The notes: generated by a model from the sequence alone, not told the origin. 41,445 nt of DNA from Parvibaculum sp. (GCF_002684405.1 NZ_NYVD01000117.1:1-41445); one strand, 5' to 3'; numbered from the stretch's first letter, positions 1-9,883 are shown. Numbers and translations: made by a program.

Positions 1-962
1 GCGACGCGGAGCTGCCATTCGACGAGGTCCTGCCCGGTGATCGCTTCCGTTACGGGATGCTCCACCTGAAGCCGTGTATTCATCTCCATGAAGAAGAAAC
101 GATCCCTGGAGAGACCGTTGGAGCCGTCCGCGATGAACTCGATCGTTCCCGCCCCACGGTAGCCGATGGCAAGCGCGGCCTTCACCGCCGCATCGCTCAT
201 CGCATCGCGCATGTCGGACGGCATGCCTGGCGCGGGCGCCTCCTCGATCACCTTCTGGTGGCGGCGCTGAAGCGAGCAGTCGCGCTCCCAGAGCGACACC
301 GCATTGCCGTGACCGTCCGCGAAGACCTGCACCTCGATATGGCGCGGGCTCGTCACGAATTTCTCGATCAGCACACGTTCATCACTAAACGCGGAACTCG
401 CCTCGCGCTGTGCGGACTTCAAAGCCTTGGCGAAATCGTCGGCTGCATCCACGCGGCGCATGCCCTTGCCGCCGCCACCCGCAACCGCCTTGATAAGCAC
501 CGGATAGCCGATGCGCTCCGCTTCGCCCGCGAGAAATTCCGGGTCCTGATTGTCGCCGTGATAGCCGGGCACGACAGGCACGTCCGCCTTTTCCATCAGC
601 GCCTTGGCAGCGTCCTTGAGCCCCATGGCGCGGATCGCCTCCGCCGGCGGCCCGACGAAGATAATGCCCGCTTCCACACAAGCCTCGGCAAAGGCTGCGT
701 TCTCCGACAGGAAACCGTAGCCCGGATGGATCGCCTCCGCGCCGGTGAGCTTCGCCGCCTCGATGATCTTTTCAGGACGAAGGTAGCTTTCCGCCGCCGC
801 TGCCGGACCGATATGCACGGCCTCGTCGGCTTCCGCCACATGATAGGCATTCGCGTCGGCATCCGAATAGACCGCGATGGTGCGCAGGCCCATCGCCCGC
901 GCGGTGCGGATGACACGGACAGCGATTTCGCCGCGATTGGCGATGAGAAGAGAGTTGAACAT
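1..962 (-). CDS. mccA: Methylcrotonyl-CoA carboxylase biotin-carboxylase (alpha) subunit, 3' part beyond window
   Basis: This is the N-terminal ~320 residues of a biotin-dependent acyl-CoA carboxylase alpha subunit (family length about 660). Visible features are the [10 protein letters not shown]-terminal motif (residues 9-17), the GYGFLSEN motif, the ATP-grasp glycine loop GGGGKGMR (about 160-167) and the [14 protein letters not shown] active-site segment near the window edge. The biotinyl domain lies outside. The first ATG (960-962) is the natural start for the family. It follows the carboxyltransferase gene by 11 bp and isovaleryl-CoA dehydrogenase is upstream, so the substrate is inferred to be 3-methylcrotonyl-CoA in leucine breakdown. 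By sequence alone it could be another acyl-CoA carboxylase alpha subunit; context decides. Confidence 0.9.
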   Translation of the reverse strand, partial: MFNSLLIANRGEIAVRVIRTARAMGLRTIAVYSDADANAYHVAEADEAVHIGPAAAAESYLRPEKIIEAAKLTGAEAIHPGYGFLSENAAFAEACVEAGIIFVGPPAEAIRAMGLKDAAKALMEKADVPVVPGYHGDNQDPEFLAGEAERIGYPVLIKAVAGGGGKGMRRVDAADDFAKALKSAQREASSAFSDERVLIEKFVTSPRHIEVQVFADGHGNAVSLWERDCSLQRRHQKVIEEAPAPGMPSDMRDAMSDAAVKAALAIGYRGAGTIEFIADGSNGLSRDRFFFMEMNTRLQVEHPVTEAITGQDLVEWQLRV

Positions 963-973
963 GGATCGCTGCC

Positions 974-2566
974 TCACATCCTGAAGACGCCGAACTTCGT
1001 GTCCGGCACGGGCGCATTGAGCGTGGCTGAGAAGGCGAGCGCCAGCACGCGGCGCGTCTCGGAAGGCGCGATGATGCCATCATCCCAGAGCCGCGCTGTC
1101 GCGAAATAGGGATGTCCCTCTTCCTCATACTTCTCACGGATCGGCGCCTTGAAGGCTTCCGCCTCTTCCTCCGTCCATTTCTCGGCATCGCGATGCACGG
1201 TTGCCAGCACGCTGGCCGCCTGTTCACCGCCCATGACGGAGATGCGTGCATTCGGCCAGGTGAAGAGGAAACGCGGGGAATAGGCGCGTCCGCACATGCC
1301 GTAATTGCCCGCGCCATAGGAACCGCCGATCACCAGCGTGATCTTCGGCACATTGGCGCACGCCACGGCGGTCACGAGCTTCGCGCCATCCTTGGCAATG
1401 CCGCCCGTTTCGTATTCGCGGCCGACCATGAAGCCCGCAATGTTCTGCAGGAAGAGAAGCGGGATTTTCCGCTGCGCGCAAAGCTCGATGAAATGCGCGC
1501 CCTTGAGCGCCGATTCCGAAAACAGGATGCCGTTATTCGCGACGATCCCGACCGGAATGCCGTGCAGATGCGCAAAGCCGCAAACCAGCGTCGTGCCGTA
1601 GAGCTTCTTGAACTCGTCGAAGGCCGAGCCGTCCACCAGCCGCGCAATCACCTCGCGCACATCATATTGCACGGAGAGCGAGGACGGCACCACGCCGTCG
1701 AGTTCCGCCATGTCGTAAAGCGGGGCTACCGGCTCTTTCAGCGGAATGTCGATGGACTTCTTGCGGTTGAGCGTGGACGCGATCTGCCGGGCAAGCGCCA
1801 GCGCATGCGCATCGTCCACCGCGTAGTGGTCCGTAACGCCTGACTTGCGCGAATGCACATCCGCGCCGCCCAGATCTTCGGCGGTCACGATTTCGCCCGT
1901 CGCCGCCTTCACCAGCGGCGGACCGCCCAGAAAAATCGTGCCCTGATTGCGCACGATGATCGTCTCGTCGGACATGGCCGGCACATAGGCCCCACCCGCC
2001 GTACAGGACCCCATGACGACCGCGACCTGCGGAATGCCCGCAGCGGACATGCGCGCCTGATTGTAGAAGATGCGGCCGAAATGCTCGCGGTCGGGGAAGA
2101 TGTCGGCCTGGTTCGGCAGGTTCGCCCCGCCTGAATCCACGAGGTAGAAGCAAGGCAGATTGTTTTCCAGCGCCACTTCCTGCGCGCGTAGATGCTTCTT
2201 CACCGTGACCGGGTAATAGGTGCCGCCCTTGATCGTCGCATCATTGCAGACGATGACGCATTCCTGCCCCGCCACACGGCCGATACCGGTGATGATGCCC
2301 GCCGCATTGATGTCCTCTCCATAAAGGCCATGCGCGGCCATGGGCGAGAGTTCCAGAAACGGCGTGCCCGGATCGATGAGCCCGTACACCCGTTCGCGCG
2401 GCAGCATCTTGCCGCGCTTCACATGCCGCTCGCGCGAACGCTCATCGCCGCCCAGCGCTGCCTTTTCGCGCTGCGCGTTGAGATCGGCGGTGAGCGCCGC
2501 CATCGCCTCGGCATTCGCCTTGAACTTGTCGTCGCGCGTGGAGACGCCGCTTTGCAGGATGGACAT
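974..2566 (-). CDS. mccB: Methylcrotonyl-CoA carboxylase carboxyltransferase (beta) subunit
   Basis: A complete 530-residue carboxyltransferase of the crotonase-like biotin carboxylase family. It carries carboxyl group from biotin to 3-methylcrotonyl-CoA, giving 3-methylglutaconyl-CoA. Signature segments typical of the MCC-beta branch are [11 protein letters not shown] (about residue 190), [18 protein letters not shown], and the C-terminal-half [13 protein letters not shown] and [16 protein letters not shown] (oxyanion-hole glycines). The PCC-beta branch differs at these sites, as seen in pccB of this same window. It sits 12 bp after ivd and 11 bp before mccA, all leftward, giving an ivd-mccB-mccA operon. 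The enzyme is a cytoplasmic alpha6beta6 complex in the known family. Confidence 0.95.
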   Translation of the reverse strand: MSILQSGVSTRDDKFKANAEAMAALTADLNAQREKAALGGDERSRERHVKRGKMLPRERVYGLIDPGTPFLELSPMAAHGLYGEDINAAGIITGIGRVAGQECVIVCNDATIKGGTYYPVTVKKHLRAQEVALENNLPCFYLVDSGGANLPNQADIFPDREHFGRIFYNQARMSAAGIPQVAVVMGSCTAGGAYVPAMSDETIIVRNQGTIFLGGPPLVKAATGEIVTAEDLGGADVHSRKSGVTDHYAVDDAHALALARQIASTLNRKKSIDIPLKEPVAPLYDMAELDGVVPSSLSVQYDVREVIARLVDGSAFDEFKKLYGTTLVCGFAHLHGIPVGIVANNGILFSESALKGAHFIELCAQRKIPLLFLQNIAGFMVGREYETGGIAKDGAKLVTAVACANVPKITLVIGGSYGAGNYGMCGRAYSPRFLFTWPNARISVMGGEQAASVLATVHRDAEKWTEEEAEAFKAPIREKYEEEGHPYFATARLWDDGIIAPSETRRVLALAFSATLNAPVPDTKFGVFRM

Positions 2567-2578
2567 GGCCCGCCTCCC

Positions 2579-3751
2579 TTACGCCGTCTCGTTGAAGAGT
2601 TCGCGACCGATCAGCATGCGGCGGATTTCGCTCGTACCCGCGCCGATCTCGTAAAGCTTCGCGTCGCGCAGCAGCCGGCCCGTCGGGTAATCGTTGATAT
2701 AGCCGTTACCGCCCAGCGTCTGGATCGCTTCGAGCGCCATCCAGGTCGCTTTCTCGGCGGCATAAAGGATCGCACCCGCCGCGTCCTTGCGCGTGGTCTG
2801 ACCGCGGTCGCAGGCCTTGGCGACGGCATAGACATAGGCCCGGCAGGCATTCATGGTCGAATACATATCGGCGAGTTTGCCCTGCATGAGCTGGAAATTG
2901 CCGATGGGCTCACCGAACTGCTTGCGCTCATGCACATAAGGGATCACCGCGTCCATGCAGGCCTGCATGATGCCGAGCGGCCCGGCGGAAAGCACGGCGC
3001 GCTCATAGTCGAGACCGGACATCAGCACGCGCACGCCTTCATTAAGCTTGCCGACGATATTCTCCTCCGGCACCTCGCAATCCTCGAAAACGAGTTCGGC
3101 GGTGCTGGAGCCGCGCATACCGAGCTTGTCGAGCTTCTGCGCCGGGCTGAACCCCTTCATCCCCTTTTCGATGATGAAGGGCGTAATGCCGCGCGGGCCG
3201 CCTTGCGGATCGGTCTTGGCATAGACGATCAGCACCTCGGCGTCCGGGCCGTTGGTGATCCACATCTTGTTGCCATTGAGGATGTAGCGGTCGCCCTTCT
3301 TCTCCGCCTTGAGCTTCATGGAGACGACATCGGACCCCGCCCCCGGCTCCGACATGGCGAGCGCGCCGACATGCTCGCCGGTCATCAGCTTTGGCAGATA
3401 TTTGCGCTTCTGCGCATCCGAGCCGCAGCGGCGGAGCTGGTTCACGCAGAGATTGGAATGCGCGCCATAGGAAAGGCCGACGCTCGCCGAGCCGCGGCTG
3501 ATCTCCTCCATCGCCACGACATGCTCCAGATAGCCGAGCCCCGTGCCGCCATATTCCTCTTCCACCGTCATGCCCAGAAGGCCCAGCTCGCCCATCTGCG
3601 GCCAGAGATCGCGCGGGAATTCGTTCGTCTTGTCGATCTCGTCGGCGCGAGGGGTGATCTTGTCGGCCGTAAAGGCGCGCACCGTGTCGCGGATCGCGTC
3701 GGCCGTCTCGCCGAGGTCGAAATCGAGCGAGGGGTATTCATTGGGCAGCAT
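2579..3751 (-). CDS. ivd: Isovaleryl-CoA dehydrogenase
   Basis: A 390-residue FAD-dependent acyl-CoA dehydrogenase that oxidises isovaleryl-CoA to 3-methylcrotonyl-CoA, passing electrons to ETF. Conserved motifs are [13 protein letters not shown] (133-145), [10 protein letters not shown] (159-168), and the C-terminal [13 protein letters not shown]. The catalytic base is Glu250 in the DYERAVL helix; placement of the glutamate in this helix is characteristic of isovaleryl/long-chain enzymes rather than medium- or short-chain ones. The ATG has a strong GAGGAGAGG ribosome-binding site. It is the first gene of the leftward leucine operon, and its promoter region contains the palindrome at 3843-3854. 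Confidence 0.93.
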   Translation of the reverse strand: MLPNEYPSLDFDLGETADAIRDTVRAFTADKITPRADEIDKTNEFPRDLWPQMGELGLLGMTVEEEYGGTGLGYLEHVVAMEEISRGSASVGLSYGAHSNLCVNQLRRCGSDAQKRKYLPKLMTGEHVGALAMSEPGAGSDVVSMKLKAEKKGDRYILNGNKMWITNGPDAEVLIVYAKTDPQGGPRGITPFIIEKGMKGFSPAQKLDKLGMRGSSTAELVFEDCEVPEENIVGKLNEGVRVLMSGLDYERAVLSAGPLGIMQACMDAVIPYVHERKQFGEPIGNFQLMQGKLADMYSTMNACRAYVYAVAKACDRGQTTRKDAAGAILYAAEKATWMALEAIQTLGGNGYINDYPTGRLLRDAKLYEIGAGTSEIRRMLIGRELFNETA

Positions 3752-3831
3752 GGAAGCCTCTCCTCACAGAATGCCGGATCGACCGCGGCGGTCGGCGGGA
3801 TTACGCATTTGACCGGCAGCCATCATTCCTT

Positions 3832-3860
3832 ATTATAAAAACGAACATACGTTCTTTTAT
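3832..3860 (-). promoter_or_regulatory. Candidate promoter and TetR operator for the ivd-mcc operon
   Basis: On the minus strand a perfect TATAAT (plus 3832-3837) lies about 80 bp before ivd. Immediately upstream is GAACATACGTTC (3843-3854), which lies within a wider AT-flanked imperfect palindrome of about 24 bp. It sits in the spacer between the -10 box and a weak -35 region, where bound repressor would block RNA polymerase. The adjacent divergent TetR gene is the obvious candidate ligand-responsive repressor. The palindrome and -10 box are seen; the binding protein is inferred. Confidence 0.55.
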
Positions 3861-3890
3861 TTTTCGCCGCAAGCGGGGAACCCGTCCGAA

Positions 3891-4487
3891 ATGTCCAGAA
3901 CCGCCGGCTCATCTGGCGCCAAGACGCTGGCCGCGATCCGCGAGGCCGGGCTCCAGCTTATCTACGAACATGGCTATGAAGCGATGACACTGCGCCGCCT
4001 CGCCCGGAAGGTCGGGCTGCAGCCGGGGTCGCTCTACAATCACATCGCGACCAAGCAGGAGCTGCTGTTCGACCTCATCCACAATCACATGATTACCCTC
4101 ATGGAGAGCCTGGACAAGGCGCTGGAAGGCCATACGAACCCTGTGGAGAGCCTCAAGGCGTTCACCGCCTTCCACCTCACCTATCACATCGAGAGAAAGC
4201 GGGAGGTCTTCATCGGCTCGGCGGAGCTGAGAAGCCTCGACCCGGAAAACCGCGAGATCATCGTCGGCCTGCGCCGAACCTATGAAGACCGTCTCTGCGC
4301 CATTCTGGAGGCAGGTGTCGCCTCGGGCGACTTCATCGCGGAAGACGTTCGGGTGGCCGCCTATGCCATACTCGCCATGCTGACCGGCATCTGCACATGG
4401 TACGATCCGGGCGGCCGCATCGACCGGAAAGCGCTGATCCGCATCCATGAGCAACTGGTGCTCGACGGCGTGACAAAAAACAGGTGA
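3891..4487 (+). CDS. TetR family transcriptional regulator, probable local acyl-CoA catabolism repressor
   Basis: A 198-residue TetR-type regulator. The N-terminal helix-turn-helix spans roughly residues 10-55, with the typical GYEAMTLRRLARKVGLQPGS segment followed by LYNHIATKQELL. The C-terminal ligand domain resembles the TetR C-terminal families found with acyl-CoA genes, but its ligand cannot be read from sequence. It starts 139 bp from ivd on the opposite strand, with the palindrome at 3843-3854 between them. That suggests it controls the leucine/isovalerate operon and itself. It is followed after 7 bp by a SnoaL-like gene, so the two are probably cotranscribed. Confidence 0.88.
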   Translation: MSRTAGSSGAKTLAAIREAGLQLIYEHGYEAMTLRRLARKVGLQPGSLYNHIATKQELLFDLIHNHMITLMESLDKALEGHTNPVESLKAFTAFHLTYHIERKREVFIGSAELRSLDPENREIIVGLRRTYEDRLCAILEAGVASGDFIAEDVRVAAYAILAMLTGICTWYDPGGRIDRKALIRIHEQLVLDGVTKNR

Positions 4488-4494
4488 GGACCCC

Positions 4495-4896
4495 ATGTCG
4501 AAAAGCCCCGCAGCCGAGAAGTTTCTCAGCCTCTGGTATGCCTATATCGAAAACCACGATCCGGCCCTGCTGGACAAACTCGTGGCGGAAAAGACCGGCA
4601 TCTCCTCCCCCGCCTTCTTCGCGCCGAAATACGACCGCCCCTATGTGATGGCGATCCTGCGCGCCGTGGCCGAAGGATTACAGGACTTCGAATACACGAA
4701 GGAATGGTTCGACGGGAACGAGATGATCCTGGAATTCGAGGGCCGTCTCGGCGACACGAAGCTCAAGGGCATCGACCGCATCACTGTGAACGAAAACGGG
4801 CAGATGGAACATATCGAGGTTCTCATCCGCCCGTTGAACGGTTTGGTCGCACTGGCCGAGCATGTGAAGGCCGCACTGACGAAAGCGGCCTCCTAG
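4495..4896 (+). CDS. SnoaL/NTF2-like small protein
   Basis: A 133-residue cytoplasmic protein with the alpha+beta cone-fold pattern of the nuclear transport factor 2 / SnoaL superfamily: an N-terminal helix with [13 protein letters not shown], a middle [18 protein letters not shown] segment, and paired C-terminal strands around [25 protein letters not shown]. Members are often isomerases, hydrolases or ligand-binding proteins, but function cannot be assigned without the pocket residues being characterised. The start ATG has a GAGGA ribosome site overlapping the TetR stop region. Cotranscription with the regulator suggests a role tied to the same pathway. It ends 3 bp from the convergent thiolase gene. 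Confidence 0.75.
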   Translation: MSKSPAAEKFLSLWYAYIENHDPALLDKLVAEKTGISSPAFFAPKYDRPYVMAILRAVAEGLQDFEYTKEWFDGNEMILEFEGRLGDTKLKGIDRITVNENGQMEHIEVLIRPLNGLVALAEHVKAALTKAAS

Positions 4897-4899
4897 ACC

Positions 4900-6090
4900 T
4901 CAGAGACGTTCGACCGCCAGAGCCGTCGCTTCACCGCCGCCAATGCAGAGCGAGGCGACGCCCTTCTTCGCATCTTTCTGCTTCATCGCATTGAGCAGCG
5001 TCACGATGATGCGCGCGCCCGACGCACCGATCGGGTGGCCCAGCGCACAGGCACCGCCATAGACGTTCATATTGTCGTGGCGAATATCGAGTTCGCGCAT
5101 CGCCGCCATGGCGACCACGGCAAAGGCCTCGTTGATTTCCCACAGATCGACATCGCCGGTTTTCCACCCGGTCTTTTCCATCAGCGTTTCGATGGCGCCC
5201 ACCGGCGCGGTGGTGAACCATTCCGGCGCGCGGGCGTGGGAAGCATGGCCGCGAATGACGGCGAGCGGTTTCAGCCCGCGCCGTTCCGCCTCCGACATCT
5301 TCATCATGACGAGCGCCGCCGCGCCGTCCGAGATCGATGACGAGTTCGCCGCCGTCACCGACCCACCTGCCGCAAAGGCCGGCTTCAGTGTCGGGATCTT
5401 GGCTGGATCGGACTTGTCCGGCTGCTCGTCGCCCGTCACCTCCACCGAGCCCTTTTTCGACTTCACTTCCACCGGCACGATTTCATGGGAAAAGGAGCCG
5501 TCGTGATTGGCCTCACGCGCCCGCTTCAGCGATTCGATGGAATAGGCGTCCTGCATCTCGCGGTTGAACTGATAGTGCTTTGCCGTCTCCTCGGCGAAAT
5601 GGCCCATCAGATAGCCGTCATAGGCGTTTTCCAGCCCATCGAGGAACATATGATCCTTCACTTCCGCATGGCCGAGCCGCATGCCGCCGCGCGCCTTGGG
5701 CAGGAGATACGGTGCGTTGGACATGCTCTCCATGCCGCCGGCCACGATCACCGCGCCATTGCCCAGCGCCAGCGCGTCATGCGCCTGCATCACGGCTTTC
5801 ATGCCGGAGCCGCACACCTTGCTCACCGTGGTGCAGGGTGTGCTTTCATCGAGCTTCGCGCCCAGCGCCGCTTGGCGCGCCGGAGCCTGACCGACGCCCG
5901 CCGTCAGCACGCAGCCCATCAGCACCTCGTCCACCGCCGTATGGCTGAGACCGGCCTTCTCGCAGGCCGCCTCGATCGCTGTCGCGCCGAGTTCCGGCGC
6001 CTTGAAACTCGAGAGCGCGCCCTGAAAACCGCCCATGGGCGTGCGCGCAGCGCTGACGATGACGATGGGATCCTTGCTCGCGTCTGACAT
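4900..6090 (-). CDS. Acetyl-CoA acetyltransferase (thiolase II family)
   Basis: A full-length 396-residue thiolase. The nucleophilic Cys93 lies in [19 protein letters not shown] is present in the C-terminal half, His352 is in the [14 protein letters not shown] motif, and the second catalytic Cys382 is in CIGGGEATA. The last motif deviates from the usual CIGGGQG but keeps the cysteine and glycines. The enzyme either condenses two acetyl-CoA to acetoacetyl-CoA or cleaves the latter. Next to leucine catabolism, whose end products are acetoacetate and acetyl-CoA, the degradative direction is plausible. A role in polyhydroxybutyrate synthesis is also possible, although no phaB or phaC is nearby. 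Confidence 0.9.
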   Translation of the reverse strand: MSDASKDPIVIVSAARTPMGGFQGALSSFKAPELGATAIEAACEKAGLSHTAVDEVLMGCVLTAGVGQAPARQAALGAKLDESTPCTTVSKVCGSGMKAVMQAHDALALGNGAVIVAGGMESMSNAPYLLPKARGGMRLGHAEVKDHMFLDGLENAYDGYLMGHFAEETAKHYQFNREMQDAYSIESLKRAREANHDGSFSHEIVPVEVKSKKGSVEVTGDEQPDKSDPAKIPTLKPAFAAGGSVTAANSSSISDGAAALVMMKMSEAERRGLKPLAVIRGHASHARAPEWFTTAPVGAIETLMEKTGWKTGDVDLWEINEAFAVVAMAAMRELDIRHDNMNVYGGACALGHPIGASGARIIVTLLNAMKQKDAKKGVASLCIGGGEATALAVERL

Positions 6091-6180
6091 TTCCGCTTCC
6101 CGTGTTTATTATGGCCGCCGGGCTCCCGGCGATGATTGTTCGCCGGGGAGGATAGGAGAGATGGGGAGAGAGAAAAAGCC

Positions 6181-7089
6181 TTGTACAGCATTCTTCACGA
6201 TATGAACTGGGTCCTTCCGCTGCGGAACGACCTCGCGACAAACATATTTTACGGCTTCACCTTTCTCGGCTACGCCCCCTTCTTCCTCATCTTCCTGCCC
6301 ATCGGCTATTGGCTATGGGACCGGGATATGTTCACCCGCCTCGTCGTCCTGATCGGCCTGACTGCGGTTCTCAATGGCTGGTTGAAGGATTTCTGGCAGG
6401 ACCCGCGCCCGGCAGCCCGGTTTCAGCTCGATGCCGACCGCGTCGCGGATTCCTACGGGCGCCCGTCGGGCCATGCCCAGGTTGCCGTCGCCATGTGGTT
6501 CTGGCTTGCCTGGGAAATGCGACGCCCATGGGCGTGGGCCGCAGCGGCCTTCATTGCCTCCGGCGTCATTTTCAGCCGCCTCTATCTCGGCGTGCACGAC
6601 ATCGACGACGTGCTGGCCGGCACCATCCTCGGCTTCATCACGCTCGGTATCTTCGCCTGGCTGGTCAGCGAGCGCGTCATCGCCTTCATCCGCAGTCTGC
6701 CCGCGGGCTTTGAATTCGCCGTCATCATCGTCTCGATCCCGGCCCTCTGGATCATCTGGCCCAATGGCGAAAATCCCGCACCGATCGCCAGCGTTCTCTT
6801 CCTGTTGCTGGGCTGGTTCGCCGGCGCGGCGCTGGACAAAAAGGCCGCCCCGCATAAGCCGGTCCTTCCCGCCTGGTGGCTCCAGATCGTCATGGCTATC
6901 GGCGGCACGCTGGGTCTCTTTGCGCTGCGTGCCGGTGCGACGAAACTGGTGGTGGCAACAGACCTCGGCCACCCCGTCGCGGGGCTGGCGGTATCGGCCC
7001 TGCTCGGTTTCTACGCCACCGGCATCGCACCCTGGATATTCCGCAAGCTCGGCCTGATGAAACCGGGCGCATCTCACGCCAAGGCATAG
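6181..7089 (+). CDS. PAP2-family membrane phosphatase
   Basis: An integral membrane protein of the type 2 phosphatidic acid phosphatase superfamily. All three catalytic signatures are visible: K-x6-RP in KDFWQDPRP, PSGH in RPSGHAQV, and SR-x5-H-x3-D in SRLYLGVHDIDD. Further hydrophobic segments extend to the C terminus, about eight in all. The substrate (lipid phosphate or undecaprenyl pyrophosphate) cannot be told. The start is uncertain: a TTG at 6181 (302 aa) has GGGGAGAG upstream; an ATG at 6202 begins MNWVLP; the frame also opens at a TTG at 6136. It is divergent from the thiolase gene and convergent with the Kelch gene. Confidence 0.85.
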   Translation: MYSILHDMNWVLPLRNDLATNIFYGFTFLGYAPFFLIFLPIGYWLWDRDMFTRLVVLIGLTAVLNGWLKDFWQDPRPAARFQLDADRVADSYGRPSGHAQVAVAMWFWLAWEMRRPWAWAAAAFIASGVIFSRLYLGVHDIDDVLAGTILGFITLGIFAWLVSERVIAFIRSLPAGFEFAVIIVSIPALWIIWPNGENPAPIASVLFLLLGWFAGAALDKKAAPHKPVLPAWWLQIVMAIGGTLGLFALRAGATKLVVATDLGHPVAGLAVSALLGFYATGIAPWIFRKLGLMKPGASHAKA

Positions 7090-7128
7090 GGCGGCACGGC
7101 GGCGGCCTTCACCTTTCCGGCTTTCGGA

Positions 7129-8118
7129 TTACTTGGCCGTGGAGAAAATTTCCACGACATCGCTCTCGGTGAACACCGAATAGAAACCGGCGCCGGGGCT
7201 GCCGCCCGCAACGACGAGTTTGCCGTCATCAGCTGCCGCGACCGCGCCATGACGTGGCGTCGGCAGCGCGACGGACTTGCGCCAGCCCGCCTGCCCGTCC
7301 AGGTCCATCACATAATGGTCGCCATGCGTTTTGGGCGGATCGCGCTGTTCGCCGCCCAATACGTGAATGGCATTGCCGAGAACGACCGCGACATGGCCCG
7401 CGCGGGGCGACGGCAGGTCGGGACCGCGCGACCAGCTTCCCTTGTCGACATCGAAAATATCGACACGCGACATGGCGTTGCCCGAGGCGGAAAGCCCGCC
7501 AATGACATAGATGCGGTTGCCCACCGCCACATAAGCGGCCTCCACCCTCGGTGCGGGAATAGCGGCACCCGTATTCGACCATTTGTTTTCAGCCGGATCG
7601 TAAGCGGTGACACGGGCCGCATCGGGTCCCTTGCCGCCAATCGCGTAAAGCTTGTCATCGACCGCGACGAGACCATGCCCCACACGCGGCGCGGGCATCG
7701 ACGCACCATCCACCCAGGTGCCGATACGCGGATTGAAAATCCACAAGGACCGGCTCGGACCGCCCGACTTTTCGGGATGCGCCTTGTTCGACTTGTAGCC
7801 GCCGGACACATAGACGCGACCGTCAAGCGCCGCCGCCGCGGCCTGCTGCACGCCCGCGGGCATTGCCGAGGTCGATCGCCAGAAATTACCTTTGAGGTCG
7901 AAGATTGTCGTATCCGAACGCGGGCCTGCGATCGCATCGCCGCCCAGCACATAAAGCTCGTCGCCCAGCAACGCACTGGCGGCCATGACGCGGCCATTGA
8001 GCATGGGCGCGCCTTCCGTCCAGCCGTCGGCATTGGCCTGCATACCGGTAGCGGCCAAAAGGACAAACGCCGTAATCCCGCTCGACACCAAACGAGCGAT
8101 ACGCCGGATCCGGGTCAT
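7129..8118 (-). CDS. Exported Kelch-repeat protein
   Basis: A 329-residue protein with an N-terminal signal peptide (MTRIRR, then a hydrophobic stretch ending near ATGMQANA) followed by about six Kelch motifs. These have the repeated pattern of hydrophobic strand, double glycine (VLGGDA, VSGGYK, AIGGKG, VIGGLS, VLGGEQ, VAGGSP), then tyrosine/tryptophan-bearing strands. It should fold as a secreted or periplasmic beta-propeller. Relatives include N-acetylneuraminate epimerase and galactose-oxidase-like proteins, but no catalytic residues can be assigned. The chosen ATG has an AAGGAGAA ribosome site 3-4 bp away; an in-frame upstream ATG at 8196 would bury the signal peptide. It lies 93 bp downstream of mgtE. 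Confidence 0.85.
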   Translation of the reverse strand: MTRIRRIARLVSSGITAFVLLAATGMQANADGWTEGAPMLNGRVMAASALLGDELYVLGGDAIAGPRSDTTIFDLKGNFWRSTSAMPAGVQQAAAAALDGRVYVSGGYKSNKAHPEKSGGPSRSLWIFNPRIGTWVDGASMPAPRVGHGLVAVDDKLYAIGGKGPDAARVTAYDPAENKWSNTGAAIPAPRVEAAYVAVGNRIYVIGGLSASGNAMSRVDIFDVDKGSWSRGPDLPSPRAGHVAVVLGNAIHVLGGEQRDPPKTHGDHYVMDLDGQAGWRKSVALPTPRHGAVAAADDGKLVVAGGSPGAGFYSVFTESDVVEIFSTAK

Positions 8119-8211
8119 CTTTTCTCCTTCCCCTGCCTCACAATTGCCGGAACGCCCGAACCGCTCTCCCCCCAAAAGAAATGCAATATCCGGCATCCGC
8201 GCCCCGCAAGC

Positions 8212-9594
8212 CTAGTTGAAGAGGAACAGGGCTGCGAGCCCCAGAAAGGCAAAAAACCCGACCACATCTGTCACCGTCGTCAGGAAAACGGCGGAAGACA
8301 CAGCCGGGTCCACTCCTATCTTGTCGAGACCTATCGGGATCAGGATGCCGGCGAGCCCCGCCGCCACGAGATTGATGATCATCGCCGCTGCGATAATCAT
8401 CCCCAGCGCAGGGTTCTCGAACCAGAGCCCGCCAATGCCCCCCATCAGCAGCGCGAACATGATGCCGTTCAGAAAACCGACCATCACTTCGCGCGTCACG
8501 ATACGCGACGCATTGAAGGGCACGAGATCCTTCGTCGCCAATGCGCGCACCGCCACCGTCATCGTCTGCGTGCCTGCATTGCCTCCCATGGAGGCGACGA
8601 TGGGCATCAACACGGCCAGCGCAACCATCTGCGAAATCGTACCGTCGAAAAGCCCGATGACCGCCGAGGCCAGAATGGCCGTCAGCAGATTGAGGAACAG
8701 CCATGAGAAACGGCTGCGCGTCGTCTGAATGACCGTATCGGAAATCGCTTCCTCGCCGACACCGCCGAGACGCCGAATATCTTCCGTCGCCTCCTCGGTG
8801 ATGACTTCAACGATGTCGTCCACCGTGATCACACCGACAAGGCGCTCGTCCTCATCCACCACGGCAGCCGAGATAAGGTCGTATTTGCTGAACAGCAGCG
8901 CCACATCTTCCTGGTCCATCGCGACCGGAATGAGCGTCTGTTCTTCCTCCATGACTTCCGACATCTTGACGGGACGCCTGGTGCGCATGACGCGCGACAA
9001 GGGCACCGTCCCCACCGGCTTGTAGCCGGGATCGACGACGAAGATTTCGTAGAACTCATCGGGAAGCTGCTCAGCCTCGCGCAGATAGTCGATCGTCTGG
9101 CCGATGTCCCAGAACGGCGGCACAGCGACCAGCTCGCGCTGCATGAGACGGCCGGCGGAGTATTCGGGATATTCCAGCGACTTTTCCAGAACCGCCCTGT
9201 CGGTCGCCGGGAGCTGTTCGAGAATTTCGCGCTGGTCGTGCGCATCCATGTCCTCGAGCAGATAGACCGCATCGTCGGAATCCATTTCGGCGACGGCCGA
9301 TGCGATCACACTCGGATCGAGCATCTCCATCACGTCGTCGCGGACGGATTCGTCGAGTTCGTGAAGCGTTTCCGGGTTGAGGTCGGAGCCGAGCATCTCG
9401 ACAAGCGCATGACGCTCGTCCTGACGCACCAGTTCCAGCAACTCGGCAAGGTCGGCCGGTCTGAGTTCGAGAACCAGCGAGCGCACCTTCTCCTTATCGG
9501 CGCGATCGATCGCATCGACCACCGCGCGGACAAAGGCCGGGCTCAAAAGATCGTCTGGTTCTTCCGTATCAGTCCTGGTCGCCAGATCTGCCAA
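8212..9594 (-). CDS. mgtE: Magnesium transporter MgtE
   Basis: A 460-residue MgtE-type Mg2+ channel. An N-terminal cytosolic helical superhelix domain is followed by a CBS pair (roughly residues 135-260, including VVDEDERLVGVITVDDIVEVI) and a C-terminal five-helix membrane domain beginning near residue 285. The pore signature P-x4-GGNAGTQ is present in PIVASMGGNAGTQT. In the known family the N and CBS domains sense Mg2+ and gate the pore. The start is TTG (9592-9594), supported by a perfect AGGAGG 7 nt upstream; no ATG is suitably placed. No Mg-sensing leader is evident in the short upstream region, which contains a tRNA gene. Confidence 0.93.
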   Translation of the reverse strand: MADLATRTDTEEPDDLLSPAFVRAVVDAIDRADKEKVRSLVLELRPADLAELLELVRQDERHALVEMLGSDLNPETLHELDESVRDDVMEMLDPSVIASAVAEMDSDDAVYLLEDMDAHDQREILEQLPATDRAVLEKSLEYPEYSAGRLMQRELVAVPPFWDIGQTIDYLREAEQLPDEFYEIFVVDPGYKPVGTVPLSRVMRTRRPVKMSEVMEEEQTLIPVAMDQEDVALLFSKYDLISAAVVDEDERLVGVITVDDIVEVITEEATEDIRRLGGVGEEAISDTVIQTTRSRFSWLFLNLLTAILASAVIGLFDGTISQMVALAVLMPIVASMGGNAGTQTMTVAVRALATKDLVPFNASRIVTREVMVGFLNGIMFALLMGGIGGLWFENPALGMIIAAAMIINLVAAGLAGILIPIGLDKIGVDPAVSSAVFLTTVTDVVGFFAFLGLAALFLFN

Positions 9595-9754
9595 GCGGGC
9601 ACCTCCTGATCACTCAAACACGGGCGCGGACGCGGCAAAGCGAATCCGACGCATAAGCGTGCAGAGTGTGCGCTATTTGGCGATTGCCTGCCAGCCGGTA
9701 GGCGCCGGCGGCGAATAGAAGGGAGGACCGGAAATCCGACAGGTCCGAAGGACA

Positions 9755-9841
9755 TGGTGCGGTCGAGAAGACTCGAACTTCCACGGGTTTTACCCCACAG
9801 CGACCTCAACGCTGCGCGTCTACCAATTCCGCCACGACCGC
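9755..9841 (-). tRNA. tRNA-Leu(GAG)
   Basis: An 87-nt class II tRNA with the 3' CCA encoded. The acceptor arms GCGGTCG/CGACCGC pair perfectly. The anticodon stem CAGCG/CGCTG encloses the loop TTGAGGT, giving anticodon GAG. A long variable arm and the T-loop segment TTCGAGTC are visible. The D-arm has the AATTGGTAGA sequence typical of leucine tRNAs. It lies between cysH and mgtE on the same strand. Confidence 0.95.
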
Positions 9842-9883
9842 GCACGCATGTCCCAGACCAGATTCCGTTCTGGAGAGCCGCCC

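Noticed and set aside
2192-3838. 548-codon plus-strand open frame opposite mccB and ivd
   Set aside because: Antisense to two well-supported enzymes, no recognisable domain.
7249-8706. 485-codon plus-strand open frame opposite the Kelch and mgtE genes
   Set aside because: Crosses the boundary of two genes with signal peptide, repeats and pore motifs; the antisense frame has none.
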